From positions 1 to 6,003 of the forward strand of contig JACUTP010000113.1 of the NCBI GenBank assembly GCA_014859785.1: a stretch of 6,003 nucleotides of DNA. Direction: 5' to 3'. The notes under the pieces were generated by a model. It had not been told where the DNA came from and did not search any database. It worked only from the letters and a program-made list of their open reading frames with translations. This document shows positions 1 to 5,922 of the stretch, piece after piece (position 1 is the first letter of the stretch; every line of letters begins with the position of its first letter). The stretch comes from Candidatus Methanoperedentaceae archaeon (lineage in GTDB: Archaea > Halobacteriota > Methanosarcinia > Methanosarcinales > Methanoperedenaceae). The position numbers and the translations under genes were made by a program.

Positions 1-5
1 AAGTG

Positions 6-212
6 TTAAAACTCGCCTTCATCTTCAAAACCTGTAAAATCAACAGGTGTGTTATTGTACATAACTTCAGCAAATTCTAAGAACAGGCGTGAGCAATGCA
101 TATCAATCATGCCAATTTCTTCTGCACCTCTATTTATTTCTTCTGAAACATTATACGCCACACATGCAGGCGTGCAATCCCTGTCCATGTAACAACATTT
201 TTTAATTTCCAT
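6..212 (-). CDS. Small cysteine-rich protein of unknown function (68 aa)
   Basis: I do not recognise a named family. From the ATG at 212 the protein has 68 residues with Cys at 6, 7, 13, 17 and 40. The pattern C-C-x5-C-x3-C-x-A-Y followed by a distant H39-C40 would suit a metal site (zinc or an iron-sulfur cluster), which is inference. The C-terminal half is acidic and predicted helical; there is no signal peptide or membrane segment. A GTG at 230 would extend it by six residues (MAFCIF), but the ATG at 212 is preferred: it lies about 27 bases downstream of an A/T-rich TATA-like element and has no Shine-Dalgarno, as expected for a leaderless archaeal mRNA. It is the last leftward gene of the window, 52 bases after the cupin stop, so it may be a separate unit. 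The stop codon is at 6-8, so the gene is complete. Confidence 0.7.
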   Translation of the reverse strand: MEIKKCCYMDRDCTPACVAYNVSEEINRGAEEIGMIDMHCSRLFLEFAEVMYNNTPVDFTGFEDEGEF

Positions 213-230
213 AAAGATGCAAAAAGCCAC

Positions 231-246
231 TAATTTATTTAAAACA
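231..246 (-). promoter_or_regulatory. Probable TATA promoter of the Cys-rich gene
   Basis: Read leftward, this stretch is TGTTTTAAATAAATTA, an archaeal TATA-like element centred near 239. A start site about 26 bases downstream falls at about 213, practically on the ATG at 212. No Shine-Dalgarno precedes that ATG. The match is by eye, and the element is in an A/T-rich gap where chance matches are common. Confidence 0.4.
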
Positions 247-264
247 TGCTATTTTCATCCTGCC

Positions 265-573
265 TCACGCCCGAATCATCGTTAGAAGCATCTTAAATTC
301 CTGTTCTGCCCTGACAGAATGCGGCACACTGGAAGGCATTATAACCATCTGACCCTCTTTCAGGTTATGCTCCACCCCGCCGATTACGAAAACACCTTCG
401 CCTTCAATCACCTGCACTACTGCATCATACGGCGCAGAATGCTCGCTCAACCCCTGTCCCGCATCAAAAGCGAACAGGGTTATCGTACCAACCGGTTTAT
501 CAACAAGCGTCCTGCTTACAACCGCACCTTCATTATAATGGATTATTTCCTTTAAAGTAATAACATCAGCCAT
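265..573 (-). CDS. Small single-domain cupin protein
   Basis: A 102-residue single-domain cupin (conserved double-stranded beta-barrel), cytoplasmic. Cupin motif 1 is seen as G41-x3-H45-S-A-P-Y-D50 followed by the V-I-E-G-E-G turn at 55-60. Motif 2 is G74-Q-M-V-I-M-P80-S-S-V-P-H85. H45 and H85 match metal-ligand positions. The second His of the usual HxH is Ala47 and the usual Glu is Asp50; as I recall this H-x-A-P-[FY]-D-A variant is common in small cupins of anaerobes, so it is not a sign of decay. The substrate is unknown: such proteins bind small molecules or a metal, and an enzymatic role cannot be assigned. It starts 20 bases after the ribC stop, behind a strong Shine-Dalgarno, and is probably co-transcribed with ribC. 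Confidence 0.85.
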   Translation of the reverse strand: MADVITLKEIIHYNEGAVVSRTLVDKPVGTITLFAFDAGQGLSEHSAPYDAVVQVIEGEGVFVIGGVEHNLKEGQMVIMPSSVPHSVRAEQEFKMLLTMIRA

Positions 574-577
574 AAAA

Positions 578-585
578 CCACCTCT
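578..585 (-). promoter_or_regulatory. Shine-Dalgarno of the cupin gene
   Basis: AGAGGTGG on the minus strand ends 4 bases before the ATG at 573. It matches the archaeal 16S anti-Shine-Dalgarno complement (GGAGGTGAT) and fixes the start. Its presence on an internal gene contrasts with the SD-less starts of ferredoxin, ribC and aroC. Confidence 0.7.
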
Positions 586-593
586 TTAATAAA

Positions 594-1055
594 TTACCCA
601 AGCCCGCCGACATCAGGAAAACCCTGTCTCTGCCCGGTTCCTGCCTCGCGCTGGAGTTTCTCGTTGCCTGATAACAGTTTTATCACGTTCCGGGCGTGTT
701 CCCTTGTCCTCTGCTCCATCAGCCATGCAAGCTCTTTCTCGTCCTTACCCTCATCTTCATGCACGAACACCTCGATGATATGAGTGTTTGTTATAAGCTG
801 CACCTGTATTATGCCCTGTGAGGCTTCATGGGCGCATAGCTTATCGATTTCCTGGCTTCCGGGCATACCGAGCGCCATTACGATATCGCATCCTGACTCC
901 TCAATCAGCTTCTTGCACGCAACTGGCAGGTCTTTCACTCCCGGAACTGTGTAGCGCTCAATCTTTACAGATGCGCCTTTTTTTAACTCATCTGTTGCAA
1001 CTTTCCCCATATTGATCCGGGAAAACGTGGTATCTGCTATTCCGACTTTTGGCAT
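594..1055 (-). CDS. ribC: Riboflavin synthase, archaeal type (RibC)
   Basis: Archaeal riboflavin synthase (EC 2.5.1.9), which dismutates two 6,7-dimethyl-8-ribityllumazine molecules to riboflavin and the pyrimidinedione. This family is related to lumazine synthase, not to the bacterial trimeric RibE. The recognisable blocks are the N-terminal V-G-I-A-D-T-T-F, then V-P-G-x-K-D-L-P-V-A-C-K-K, D-I-V-M-A-L-G-M-P-G, C-A-H-E-A-S, the H-I-I-E-V-F-V-H-E-D-E core, and a C-terminal G-x-R-Q-G-F-x-D. They match my memory of the Methanocaldococcus enzyme nearly word for word, and the length is normal. I start at the ATG at 1055 (153 aa); a TTG at 1061 would add two residues and has nothing to recommend it. 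There is no Shine-Dalgarno, but a TATA-like element lies about 30 bases upstream, so it may have its own near-leaderless start as well as read-through from the ferredoxin gene. The FMN made from its product is the cofactor of the divergent aroC. Confidence 0.95.
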   Translation of the reverse strand: MPKVGIADTTFSRINMGKVATDELKKGASVKIERYTVPGVKDLPVACKKLIEESGCDIVMALGMPGSQEIDKLCAHEASQGIIQVQLITNTHIIEVFVHEDEGKDEKELAWLMEQRTREHARNVIKLLSGNEKLQREAGTGQRQGFPDVGGLG

Positions 1056-1080
1056 GGTCAATGATTAAATGTGTTTTGAA

Positions 1081-1091
1081 GATATATTAAG
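1081..1091 (-). promoter_or_regulatory. Possible TATA element of ribC
   Basis: Read leftward this is CTTAATATATC, in the 58-base gap between the ferredoxin stop and ribC. It is centred near 1086; a start about 26 bases on is near 1060, five bases before the ribC ATG, which lacks a Shine-Dalgarno. Chance in an A/T-rich gap is the alternative. Confidence 0.35.
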
Positions 1092-1113
1092 TTGATTCTT
1101 TAACGCTCCCCTG

Positions 1114-1320
1114 CTACCATCCACGTTCAAGCCGTATAGCTCCGGGCTTGCATGAAACCACACAGGTCGTACACCCGATGCAGAAACTCCTGTCCACAAC
1201 TTCAGCCACCTTCCGCCCGTCCTTTTCCACAATCCTGTAAATCCTGGGACCCTTCGGGCAGACCCGCACACATACACCACATCCCGTACATTTACCGGCA
1301 TCAACTATAATATCAATCAT
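1114..1320 (-). CDS. Two-[4Fe-4S] ferredoxin-type protein (68 aa)
   Basis: A bacterial-type ferredoxin with two complete cluster motifs. The first is C11-x2-C14-x2-C17-x3-C21-P22, the second C47-x2-C50-x2-C53-x3-C57-K-P59. All eight ligands are present, so two [4Fe-4S] clusters are expected. The 25-residue spacer between motifs (rich in K, R, E, D) is longer than in the smallest clostridial ferredoxins. It is soluble and cytoplasmic, with no extra domain, so it could be a free electron carrier or a small subunit of an oxidoreductase; the partner is not visible. It begins the leftward block and is followed by ribC 58 bases on. The ATG at 1320 has no Shine-Dalgarno and is only about 23 bases from the divergent TATA box. 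A longer overlapping leftward frame (1304-1065) is a shadow. Confidence 0.9.
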   Translation of the reverse strand: MIDIIVDAGKCTGCGVCVRVCPKGPRIYRIVEKDGRKVAEVVDRSFCIGCTTCVVSCKPGAIRLERGW

Positions 1321-1332
1321 AATTCTAATACT

Positions 1333-1348
1333 CTAAACTTATATAAAC
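1333..1348. promoter_or_regulatory. Divergent promoter region with a near-palindromic TATA box
   Basis: The 49-base gap between the ferredoxin start (1320) and the aroC start (1370) contains TTATATAA (1339-1346), which reads the same on both strands. For aroC the 8-base box 1338-1345 sits at -32 to -25 relative to the ATG, the expected distance for a leaderless archaeal transcript. It is preceded by an A-containing TCTAAA that resembles a BRE (TFB-recognition) element. For the ferredoxin the box is at about -27 to -20 and lacks an A-rich BRE, so aroC looks like the stronger direction. Neither gene has a Shine-Dalgarno. Confidence 0.6.
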
Positions 1349-1369
1349 AAACAAACTTAATAAAAGCAC

Positions 1370-2500
1370 ATGTCGGGAAATACCTTTGGTACACTGTTTC
1401 GCATAACAACATGGGGTGAGAGCCACGGAGCCGCACTTGGCGTAACCATTGACGGCTGCCCGGCAGGACTTTTACTTTCAGAACAAGATATTCAAAAAGA
1501 ACTGGACAGGAGAAAACCGGGACAGAGCGACGTGACCACGCAGCGGAAAGAAGAAGACCTTGCTGAAATTCTCTCAGGCGTATTTTCAGGGAAAACCACA
1601 GGCGCTCCCATCTCGATAATTGTCAGGAACAAAGACGTTGATTCAAGCAGGTACGAAGAGCTTCGAAATACCCCGCGTCCGGGACATGCAGACCTCACAT
1701 ACGAGCAGAAATATGGCATCCGTGATCACAGGGGAGGGGGCAGGTCATCAGCGCGCGAAACCACAGGGCGCGTGGCAGGCGGCGCTGTTGCAAAAAAGAT
1801 TCTTTCACAGCACGGCATTGAAATACTGTGCCATGTTGTTGAACTCGGCGGCATCCGGGCAAAAAAGGTTAGCATTCCTGAAATCCGTGAGAATACAGAA
1901 AATAACCCGGTGCGGTGCGCCGACCCTGACGCTGCCGTTGAAATGGCTGCCATGATACACGCGGCAATCAGTGAGAAAGACAGTGTTGGCGGGATAGTTG
2001 AAGTGATAGCACTCGGCGTTCCTGCCGGAGTTGGCGAGCCTGTGTTTGACAAGCTGGATGCAGCGCTTGCAGGCGCTTTAATGAGCATCGGAGCCGTGAA
2101 AGGTGTTGAAATCGGGCTTGGATTCAGGTGCGCGTGCATGAAAGGAAGCCAGTTCAACGACCCGATTTCAATACGTGACGGTAAAATAATCACATTATCC
2201 AATAATGCAGGCGGGATTCTCGGCGGTATCAGCAACGGCGAGCCAGTAGTTTGCAGGATAGCGGTCAAACCCACGCCTTCCATATCAAAAGAACAGCATA
2301 CTGTTGACATAAAGGAAATGAAAAATACGACAATAAGTATCAAAGGACGCCATGACCCCTCAATTCCCCCGAGAATTGTCCCTGTTGCAGAAGCCATGAT
2401 GGCGCTTGTCCTTGTTGACCAGATGATGAGAGGGGGATTAATTAACCCAATAATCTCGGCTGACAATCCTGAAGCCGGGCCGGAGAAACGTAGATTATGA
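1370..2500 (+). CDS. aroC: Chorismate synthase (AroC)
   Basis: Chorismate synthase (EC 4.2.3.5), which removes phosphate from 5-enolpyruvylshikimate-3-phosphate to give chorismate. It needs reduced FMN, which is not consumed. All family signatures are present: W15-G-E-S-H-G20 with catalytic His19; R103-P-G-H-A-D108 with the second catalytic His106; R121-G-G-G-R-S-S-A-R-E-T131; N278-N-A-G-G-I-L-G-G-I-S-N-G-E-P292; and G326-R-H-D-P330. At 376 residues it has normal full length. No flavin-reductase domain is attached, so the enzyme is expected to be monofunctional and to depend on an outside reductant. The ATG at 1370 is the family start and fits a leaderless mRNA from the TATA box at 1338-1345. 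It heads the rightward cluster, and its stop overlaps the sepS start in ATGA (2497-2500), suggesting translational coupling. Confidence 0.98.
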   Translation: MSGNTFGTLFRITTWGESHGAALGVTIDGCPAGLLLSEQDIQKELDRRKPGQSDVTTQRKEEDLAEILSGVFSGKTTGAPISIIVRNKDVDSSRYEELRNTPRPGHADLTYEQKYGIRDHRGGGRSSARETTGRVAGGAVAKKILSQHGIEILCHVVELGGIRAKKVSIPEIRENTENNPVRCADPDAAVEMAAMIHAAISEKDSVGGIVEVIALGVPAGVGEPVFDKLDAALAGALMSIGAVKGVEIGLGFRCACMKGSQFNDPISIRDGKIITLSNNAGGILGGISNGEPVVCRIAVKPTPSISKEQHTVDIKEMKNTTISIKGRHDPSIPPRIVPVAEAMMALVLVDQMMRGGLINPIISADNPEAGPEKRRL

Positions 2501-4113
2501 AATTCAATCCTGATGAAATTAAAGAAGCCACTAAAAAGGATTTTGATGCGGCATGGAACGAGGGGAAAAAATACCTTGCAAGCAAAGAAATAAACGAGCA
2601 GTATCCGCGATACTCATTAAATTACGGCAAACCGCACCCTGTTTTTGATACCATCCAGCGCCTCAGGGAAGCGTACATGAGGCTTGGTTTTGAAGAATTC
2701 ATGAACCCGGTTATTGTCGAGGACAGGGACGTGCACAAACAGTTCGGGTACGAGGCTCTGGCTGTCCTTGACCGCTGTTTCTACCTTGCAGGTCTTCCAA
2801 GACCGAATGTTGGAATTTCGGATGAGAGGATAGAGCAGATAAAAAGTATCCTCGAAGGTATTGATGACGCCGGAATCGAGAAAATCAGGCTGATTTTACA
2901 TTCCTACAAAAAAGGGGAAATCGAAGGTGATGACCTTGTACCCGATATGGCATCAAAACTCAATGTCCCTGATTCGAAAGTGGCTGTCATGATTGACCGC
3001 GTATTCCCGGAATTCAAGTCCATTAAACCCGAAGCATCAGGTAAAACACTGAGAAGCCACATGACTTCGGGATGGTTCATAAGCCTCGGGGAACTTGAAG
3101 AGTACCGTAAAACCCCGCTTCGGCTTTTTTCTGTTGACAGGGTTTTCAGGCGCGAGCAGGCAGAGGATGCAACGCGTCTTATGGCTTATTATTCAGCGTC
3201 TTGTGTCATTATGGATGAGAACGTGTCAGTGGAAGACGGGAAAGCCGTAGCGGCGGGGCTTATCAGCCAGTTCGGGTTTTCCAATTTCAAGTTCATGCCA
3301 GATGAGAAAAGGAGCAAGTATTATGTCCCTGATACCCAGATTGAGGTGTTTGCGTATCATCCGAAACTTGTTGGCTCGAATACTAAATACAGCGACGGGT
3401 GGGTTGAGGTTGCGACATTTGGCATCTATTCACCGTCTGCCCTTTCGCAGTATGGCATATCATGCCCTGTTATGAACCTCGGAATGGGAGTTGAACGCCT
3501 TGCCATGATACTGCATGATTCCACAGACGTGCGCGCGCTTACGTATCCGCAGTTCCAGTACAGGACAGGCTGGGTGATGCCTGACAGCGAAATTGCAAGA
3601 ATGGTTTATGTAGACGACGTGCCGTCTACTGATGTCGGAAGGGAAATCCAGGACGCTATTGTAAGAACATGCGAGGAGCACGGGAATACGGAAAGCCCGT
3701 GTGGGTTTACTGCGTGGGAAGGAGAGTTATATGGTAAGAACATCATCGTAAAAGTGGTTGAACCTGAGGAAAATACGAAGCTCTGCGGACCTGCGACAAT
3801 GAACGAACTCGTTGTTTTCAATGGCGAGCTCCTGGGATTGCCGAGAATGAAAAAATGGGATAAGGTATTTGATAACGGCACAGGTGCAGGATTCAGGTTT
3901 ATTGATGCGTTTGCTGCGCGGTGTGCAAAAGAGATCGAGAGAGCCGCACAGGAAGGCAGGGGTTCTGAAACCCGTGCAAGGATTATCAAGGTGCCGTCTG
4001 AGATAAATATCAGGATTGACCCGATTGCCCAGCGCTACATAACAGGGAACAATAAAAAGATAGATACGAGAGGTCCTGTCTTTACAACTGTGAAAATGGA
4101 AATAGTGAATTAA
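2497..4113 (+). CDS. sepS: O-phosphoseryl-tRNA(Cys) synthetase (SepRS)
   Basis: Class II synthetase SepRS (EC 6.1.1.27), which charges tRNA(Cys) with O-phosphoserine; SepCysS, not in this window, then converts it to Cys-tRNA(Cys). The length (538) is typical. Motif 2 is F217-R-R-E-Q-A-E-D-A-T-R227 and motif 3 is G329-M-G-V-E-R-L-A-M-I338. Phosphoserine-binding residues recalled from the Archaeoglobus structure (T188, S231, S233, T305) align with a constant offset as T190 (in H-M-T-S), S233 and S235 (in Y-Y-S-A-S) and T307. The anticodon-recognition residues E418, E420 and T423 align as E422, E424 and T427. All are intact, so the enzyme should be active and cysteine-tRNA specific. Translation probably couples to aroC through the ATGA overlap; a weak GGAG (2482-2485) lies 11 bases upstream. 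Its place within an aromatic-pathway cluster is unusual to my knowledge. Confidence 0.97.
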   Translation: MKFNPDEIKEATKKDFDAAWNEGKKYLASKEINEQYPRYSLNYGKPHPVFDTIQRLREAYMRLGFEEFMNPVIVEDRDVHKQFGYEALAVLDRCFYLAGLPRPNVGISDERIEQIKSILEGIDDAGIEKIRLILHSYKKGEIEGDDLVPDMASKLNVPDSKVAVMIDRVFPEFKSIKPEASGKTLRSHMTSGWFISLGELEEYRKTPLRLFSVDRVFRREQAEDATRLMAYYSASCVIMDENVSVEDGKAVAAGLISQFGFSNFKFMPDEKRSKYYVPDTQIEVFAYHPKLVGSNTKYSDGWVEVATFGIYSPSALSQYGISCPVMNLGMGVERLAMILHDSTDVRALTYPQFQYRTGWVMPDSEIARMVYVDDVPSTDVGREIQDAIVRTCEEHGNTESPCGFTAWEGELYGKNIIVKVVEPEENTKLCGPATMNELVVFNGELLGLPRMKKWDKVFDNGTGAGFRFIDAFAARCAKEIERAAQEGRGSETRARIIKVPSEINIRIDPIAQRYITGNNKKIDTRGPVFTTVKMEIVN

Positions 4114-4125
4114 TAACTGTAAACC

Positions 4126-4668
4126 ATGGAACTGAGAGCAGAGCCCTATACCCTCAGGATGCGACCGGATATACAGGAGTCAGAACAGCCGCTGCGGAGT
4201 CACCTGAATATTAACTGGTGCAGTGGCGTGCTGTTTAATGTCCTGGCATTCAAGAACATGGCAAATAACGTGGAGTATGACGCAGTTATCTGGAACTATG
4301 AAGGAATCCTGTTTATCGAATACAAGAACTCACTTTCGATGTATAAGAGCATGAAGGGAAAAACAGCACAGCAGAAAAAAGGGTACGCAAAAAATGTTGC
4401 AAGGGCATTTGGTTTCAGCCACTACAAATTCATAATAGTGGTAAACGGTCTTGAAGAAAGAGCGGAAAAAGGCACATCAGAGGTAATACCGCTTGAAGAA
4501 ATGAGTGATTTTGTTCCGGCATTCGAGTCAGCGATTGAGGAACTGGATTATGTTAATAAGCTCCTTGGCAAATACAACCGTGAGGATAATCCAATCGAGC
4601 CCGAGAGGGAACTTATAATAAAGGAACTCGCAGTATTGAAGGATAAAATCGAGCAGGTGAACAGGTAA
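4126..4668 (+). CDS. PD-(D/E)xK nuclease-like protein, NERD-like (180 aa)
   Basis: No named family is certain. Residues 49-68 read V-E-Y-D52-A-V-I-W-N-Y-E-G-I-L-F-I-E65-Y-K67-N, which has the D-x(12)-E-x-K arrangement of the PD-(D/E)xK nuclease fold and resembles the NERD pattern E-I-D-x-V-(x)-G-(I/V)-F-x-I-E-x-K-N. It is followed by Q83-K-K-G-Y87, a QxxxY motif as in RecB-like members, then a hydrophobic strand K-F-I-I-V-V-N-G (101-108). The C-terminus (159-180) is a charged amphipathic helix that could be a coiled coil. There is no helicase, HNH or DNA-binding domain attached, and no clear upstream glutamate of motif I. The gene lies 12 bases after sepS and ends 1 base before aroK, so it is inside the operon; no Shine-Dalgarno is visible for the ATG at 4126. 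A structure-only, non-catalytic role remains possible. The nuclease fold is my inference from motifs. Confidence 0.8.
   Translation: MELRAEPYTLRMRPDIQESEQPLRSHLNINWCSGVLFNVLAFKNMANNVEYDAVIWNYEGILFIEYKNSLSMYKSMKGKTAQQKKGYAKNVARAFGFSHYKFIIVVNGLEERAEKGTSEVIPLEEMSDFVPAFESAIEELDYVNKLLGKYNREDNPIEPERELIIKELAVLKDKIEQVNR
4655..4660 (+). promoter_or_regulatory. Shine-Dalgarno of aroK
   Basis: AGGTGA, complementary to the archaeal 16S 3' end, lies 9 bases before the ATG at 4670 and within the last codons of the upstream gene. It supports the 4670 start and translation linked to the preceding frame. Confidence 0.6.
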
Positions 4669-4669
4669 C

Positions 4670-5521
4670 ATGGAACACACAGGACGCGCTTATGCATGCG
4701 GTGCAGGAACAATAATTAATGCAATATCAACATGGAAAGGTGCGGCTTTCGGCATTGACCTGCGAACAGAAGCCGAAGTTACGCTTACTGATGACAGGAA
4801 AATCACGGGGCATATTGACGGCGGCGGCGATACCAAACTCATTGAGCGGTGCGTTGAGCTTACACTGTCCCGTTTTGGCATAAAGCAGGGCGCGCGCGTA
4901 TCCACAAAAAGCCAGGTGCCTTCTGCAAGCGGTCTTAAAAGTTCAAGCGCTGCTGCAAATGCAACTGTGCTTGCAGCACTTGATGCTCTCGGTGAGACAA
5001 TGGAAACGCTTGATGCTGTGAAACTTGGCGTGCAGGCAGCACTTGATGCCGGGGTGACAATTACGGGTGCATTTGACGATGCCTGCGCTTCCATGCTTGG
5101 CGGATTCGTTGTTACTGATAATAAGGAAAAACAGCTTATCAGCAGGAGTGAGCGGGATTCTGAAGTCCTGATTCTTGCACCTTTTGAGAAAGCATTGAGT
5201 TCCCAGACTAATGTTGCACACTCAAGACTGGTTGCGCCGTGGGTGGAAATGGCATTTGGGGAAGCGCTGGTCGGGAATTATGAAAAAGCCATGACCCTTA
5301 ATGGTTTCCTGTACTGCGCAGCGCTTGGCTTTAGCACAAAACCCATGATGGCAGCGCTTGAACTCGGGATTGGAGGTGTCAGCCTTTCAGGAACAGGACC
5401 TGCATATACGGCTCTTGGAAGCCCTGAGCTCCTGGACAGGCTCGAACCTGTGTGGCAGGGCATGGGCGGAAAAGTGATAAGGACTAAAGTAAATAATACT
5501 GGTGGAAAAACATGCCGTTAA
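4670..5521 (+). CDS. aroK: Shikimate kinase, archaeal GHMP type (AroK)
   Basis: Archaeal shikimate kinase (EC 2.7.1.71), which phosphorylates shikimate with ATP. It belongs to the GHMP kinase superfamily and is not homologous to bacterial AroK/AroL. Seen are the N-terminal A7-Y-A-C-G-A-G-T-I-I-N-A-I strand; the ATP-binding loop P84-S-A-S-G-L-K-S-S-S-A-A95 (consensus P-x3-G-L-x-S-S-A); the family block G128-V-T-I-T-G-A-F-D-D-A-C-A-S; and the third GHMP motif S238-L-S-G-T-G-P-A-Y (238-246). The length of 283 is normal. Start ATG 4670 follows the upstream stop by one base and has a good Shine-Dalgarno. The 3' end overlaps the chorismate mutase gene by 10 bases. With aroC and aroQ it covers shikimate to prephenate except EPSP synthase, which must be encoded elsewhere. 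Confidence 0.96.
   Translation: MEHTGRAYACGAGTIINAISTWKGAAFGIDLRTEAEVTLTDDRKITGHIDGGGDTKLIERCVELTLSRFGIKQGARVSTKSQVPSASGLKSSSAAANATVLAALDALGETMETLDAVKLGVQAALDAGVTITGAFDDACASMLGGFVVTDNKEKQLISRSERDSEVLILAPFEKALSSQTNVAHSRLVAPWVEMAFGEALVGNYEKAMTLNGFLYCAALGFSTKPMMAALELGIGGVSLSGTGPAYTALGSPELLDRLEPVWQGMGGKVIRTKVNNTGGKTCR
5501..5505 (+). promoter_or_regulatory. Shine-Dalgarno of aroQ
   Basis: GGTGG lies 6 bases before the ATG at 5512, inside the aroK coding sequence, and supports this start over any downstream one. Confidence 0.5.
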
Positions 5522-5796
5522 AAGAGTTAAGAGCAAAAATCGAGAAGCTCGATATTGAACTTATTGACCTTATTAAAATAAGGACAGAACTTGCAAAGGA
5601 TGTGCTTGATGCAAAGAAGGAAGAAGGCAGGGCAATTAATGATGTCAACCAGAACAGGGTTGTGCTTGACAGGGTGGCAAATGCCTCAATTGAGCGCGGG
5701 CTTGACGGTGAACAGGTCAGGAGGATATTCGAGATTCTTATCAGGATGAATATCGAACGGCAGCATGAACTGAGCGGTGAGGGAAATTTGCCGTGA
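5512..5796 (+). CDS. aroQ: Chorismate mutase, AroQ type, monofunctional
   Basis: A 94-residue all-helical chorismate mutase (EC 5.4.99.5; chorismate to prephenate), expected to be an intertwined dimer in the cytoplasm. Compared with the E. coli P-protein domain, numbering is shifted by a constant 4: R11, R28, K39, D48 and Q88 are matched by R7, R24, K35, D44 and Q84. However R51 is Q47, E52 is N48 and S84 is N80, so two charged active-site positions are altered. Domain order follows the CM_2 pattern: L-R-x2-I-x2-L-D (6-14), the R24-x3-A helix, A-K-x3-G (34-39), I-N-D (42-44) and the final R-Q helix. There is no dehydratase, dehydrogenase or ACT domain. The C-terminus E-R-Q-H-E-L-S-G-E-G-N-L-P resembles, as I recall, Methanosarcina homologues. 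The start overlaps the aroK end by 10 bases, indicating coupled translation. It is the last confident gene of the operon. Confidence 0.92.
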   Translation: MPLKELRAKIEKLDIELIDLIKIRTELAKDVLDAKKEEGRAINDVNQNRVVLDRVANASIERGLDGEQVRRIFEILIRMNIERQHELSGEGNLP

Positions 5797-5830
5797 AATA
5801 CTATTGAAAGACAAATATTAGCCCATAATT

Positions 5831-5841
5831 ATTATAAATAT
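5831..5841 (+). promoter_or_regulatory. Possible TATA element downstream of aroQ
   Basis: ATTATAAATAT lies about 35 bases after the aroQ stop. A start about 26 bases on would be near 5862, about 60 bases ahead of the terminal repeat cluster, so it could drive whatever lies past the window. No gene start near 5862 supports it. Confidence 0.25.
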
Positions 5842-5922
5842 CATAGCAAATAGGCAAAAAACGCGGTATACAAGGCTCTGTACAACGTACGGGGTATAGT
5901 GACTGAAGATGTTCGACCAGAA

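Noticed and set aside
265..573. Broken metal site in the cupin (Ala47 and Asp50 in place of His and Glu)
   Set aside because: As recalled, this variant is widespread in small anaerobe cupins, so it is a subfamily trait and not a decayed gene.
1056..1061. TTG start for ribC two codons upstream of the ATG
   Set aside because: It adds only Met-Thr, has no Shine-Dalgarno, and the ATG at 1055 fits the family start and the TATA distance.
1065..1304. Alternative leftward frame overlapping the ferredoxin gene
   Set aside because: The overlapping frame at 1320-1114 carries two perfect 4Fe-4S motifs; this one has no recognisable pattern.
1726..2466. Long leftward open frame (246 codons) opposite aroC
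   Set aside because: It lies entirely within the highly conserved aroC coding region and its translation shows no recognisable domain; it is an antisense shadow of the codon pattern.
3606..3989. Leftward open frame (127 codons) opposite sepS
   Set aside because: Fully inside sepS, Ser/Pro-rich composition typical of antisense shadows and no motif.
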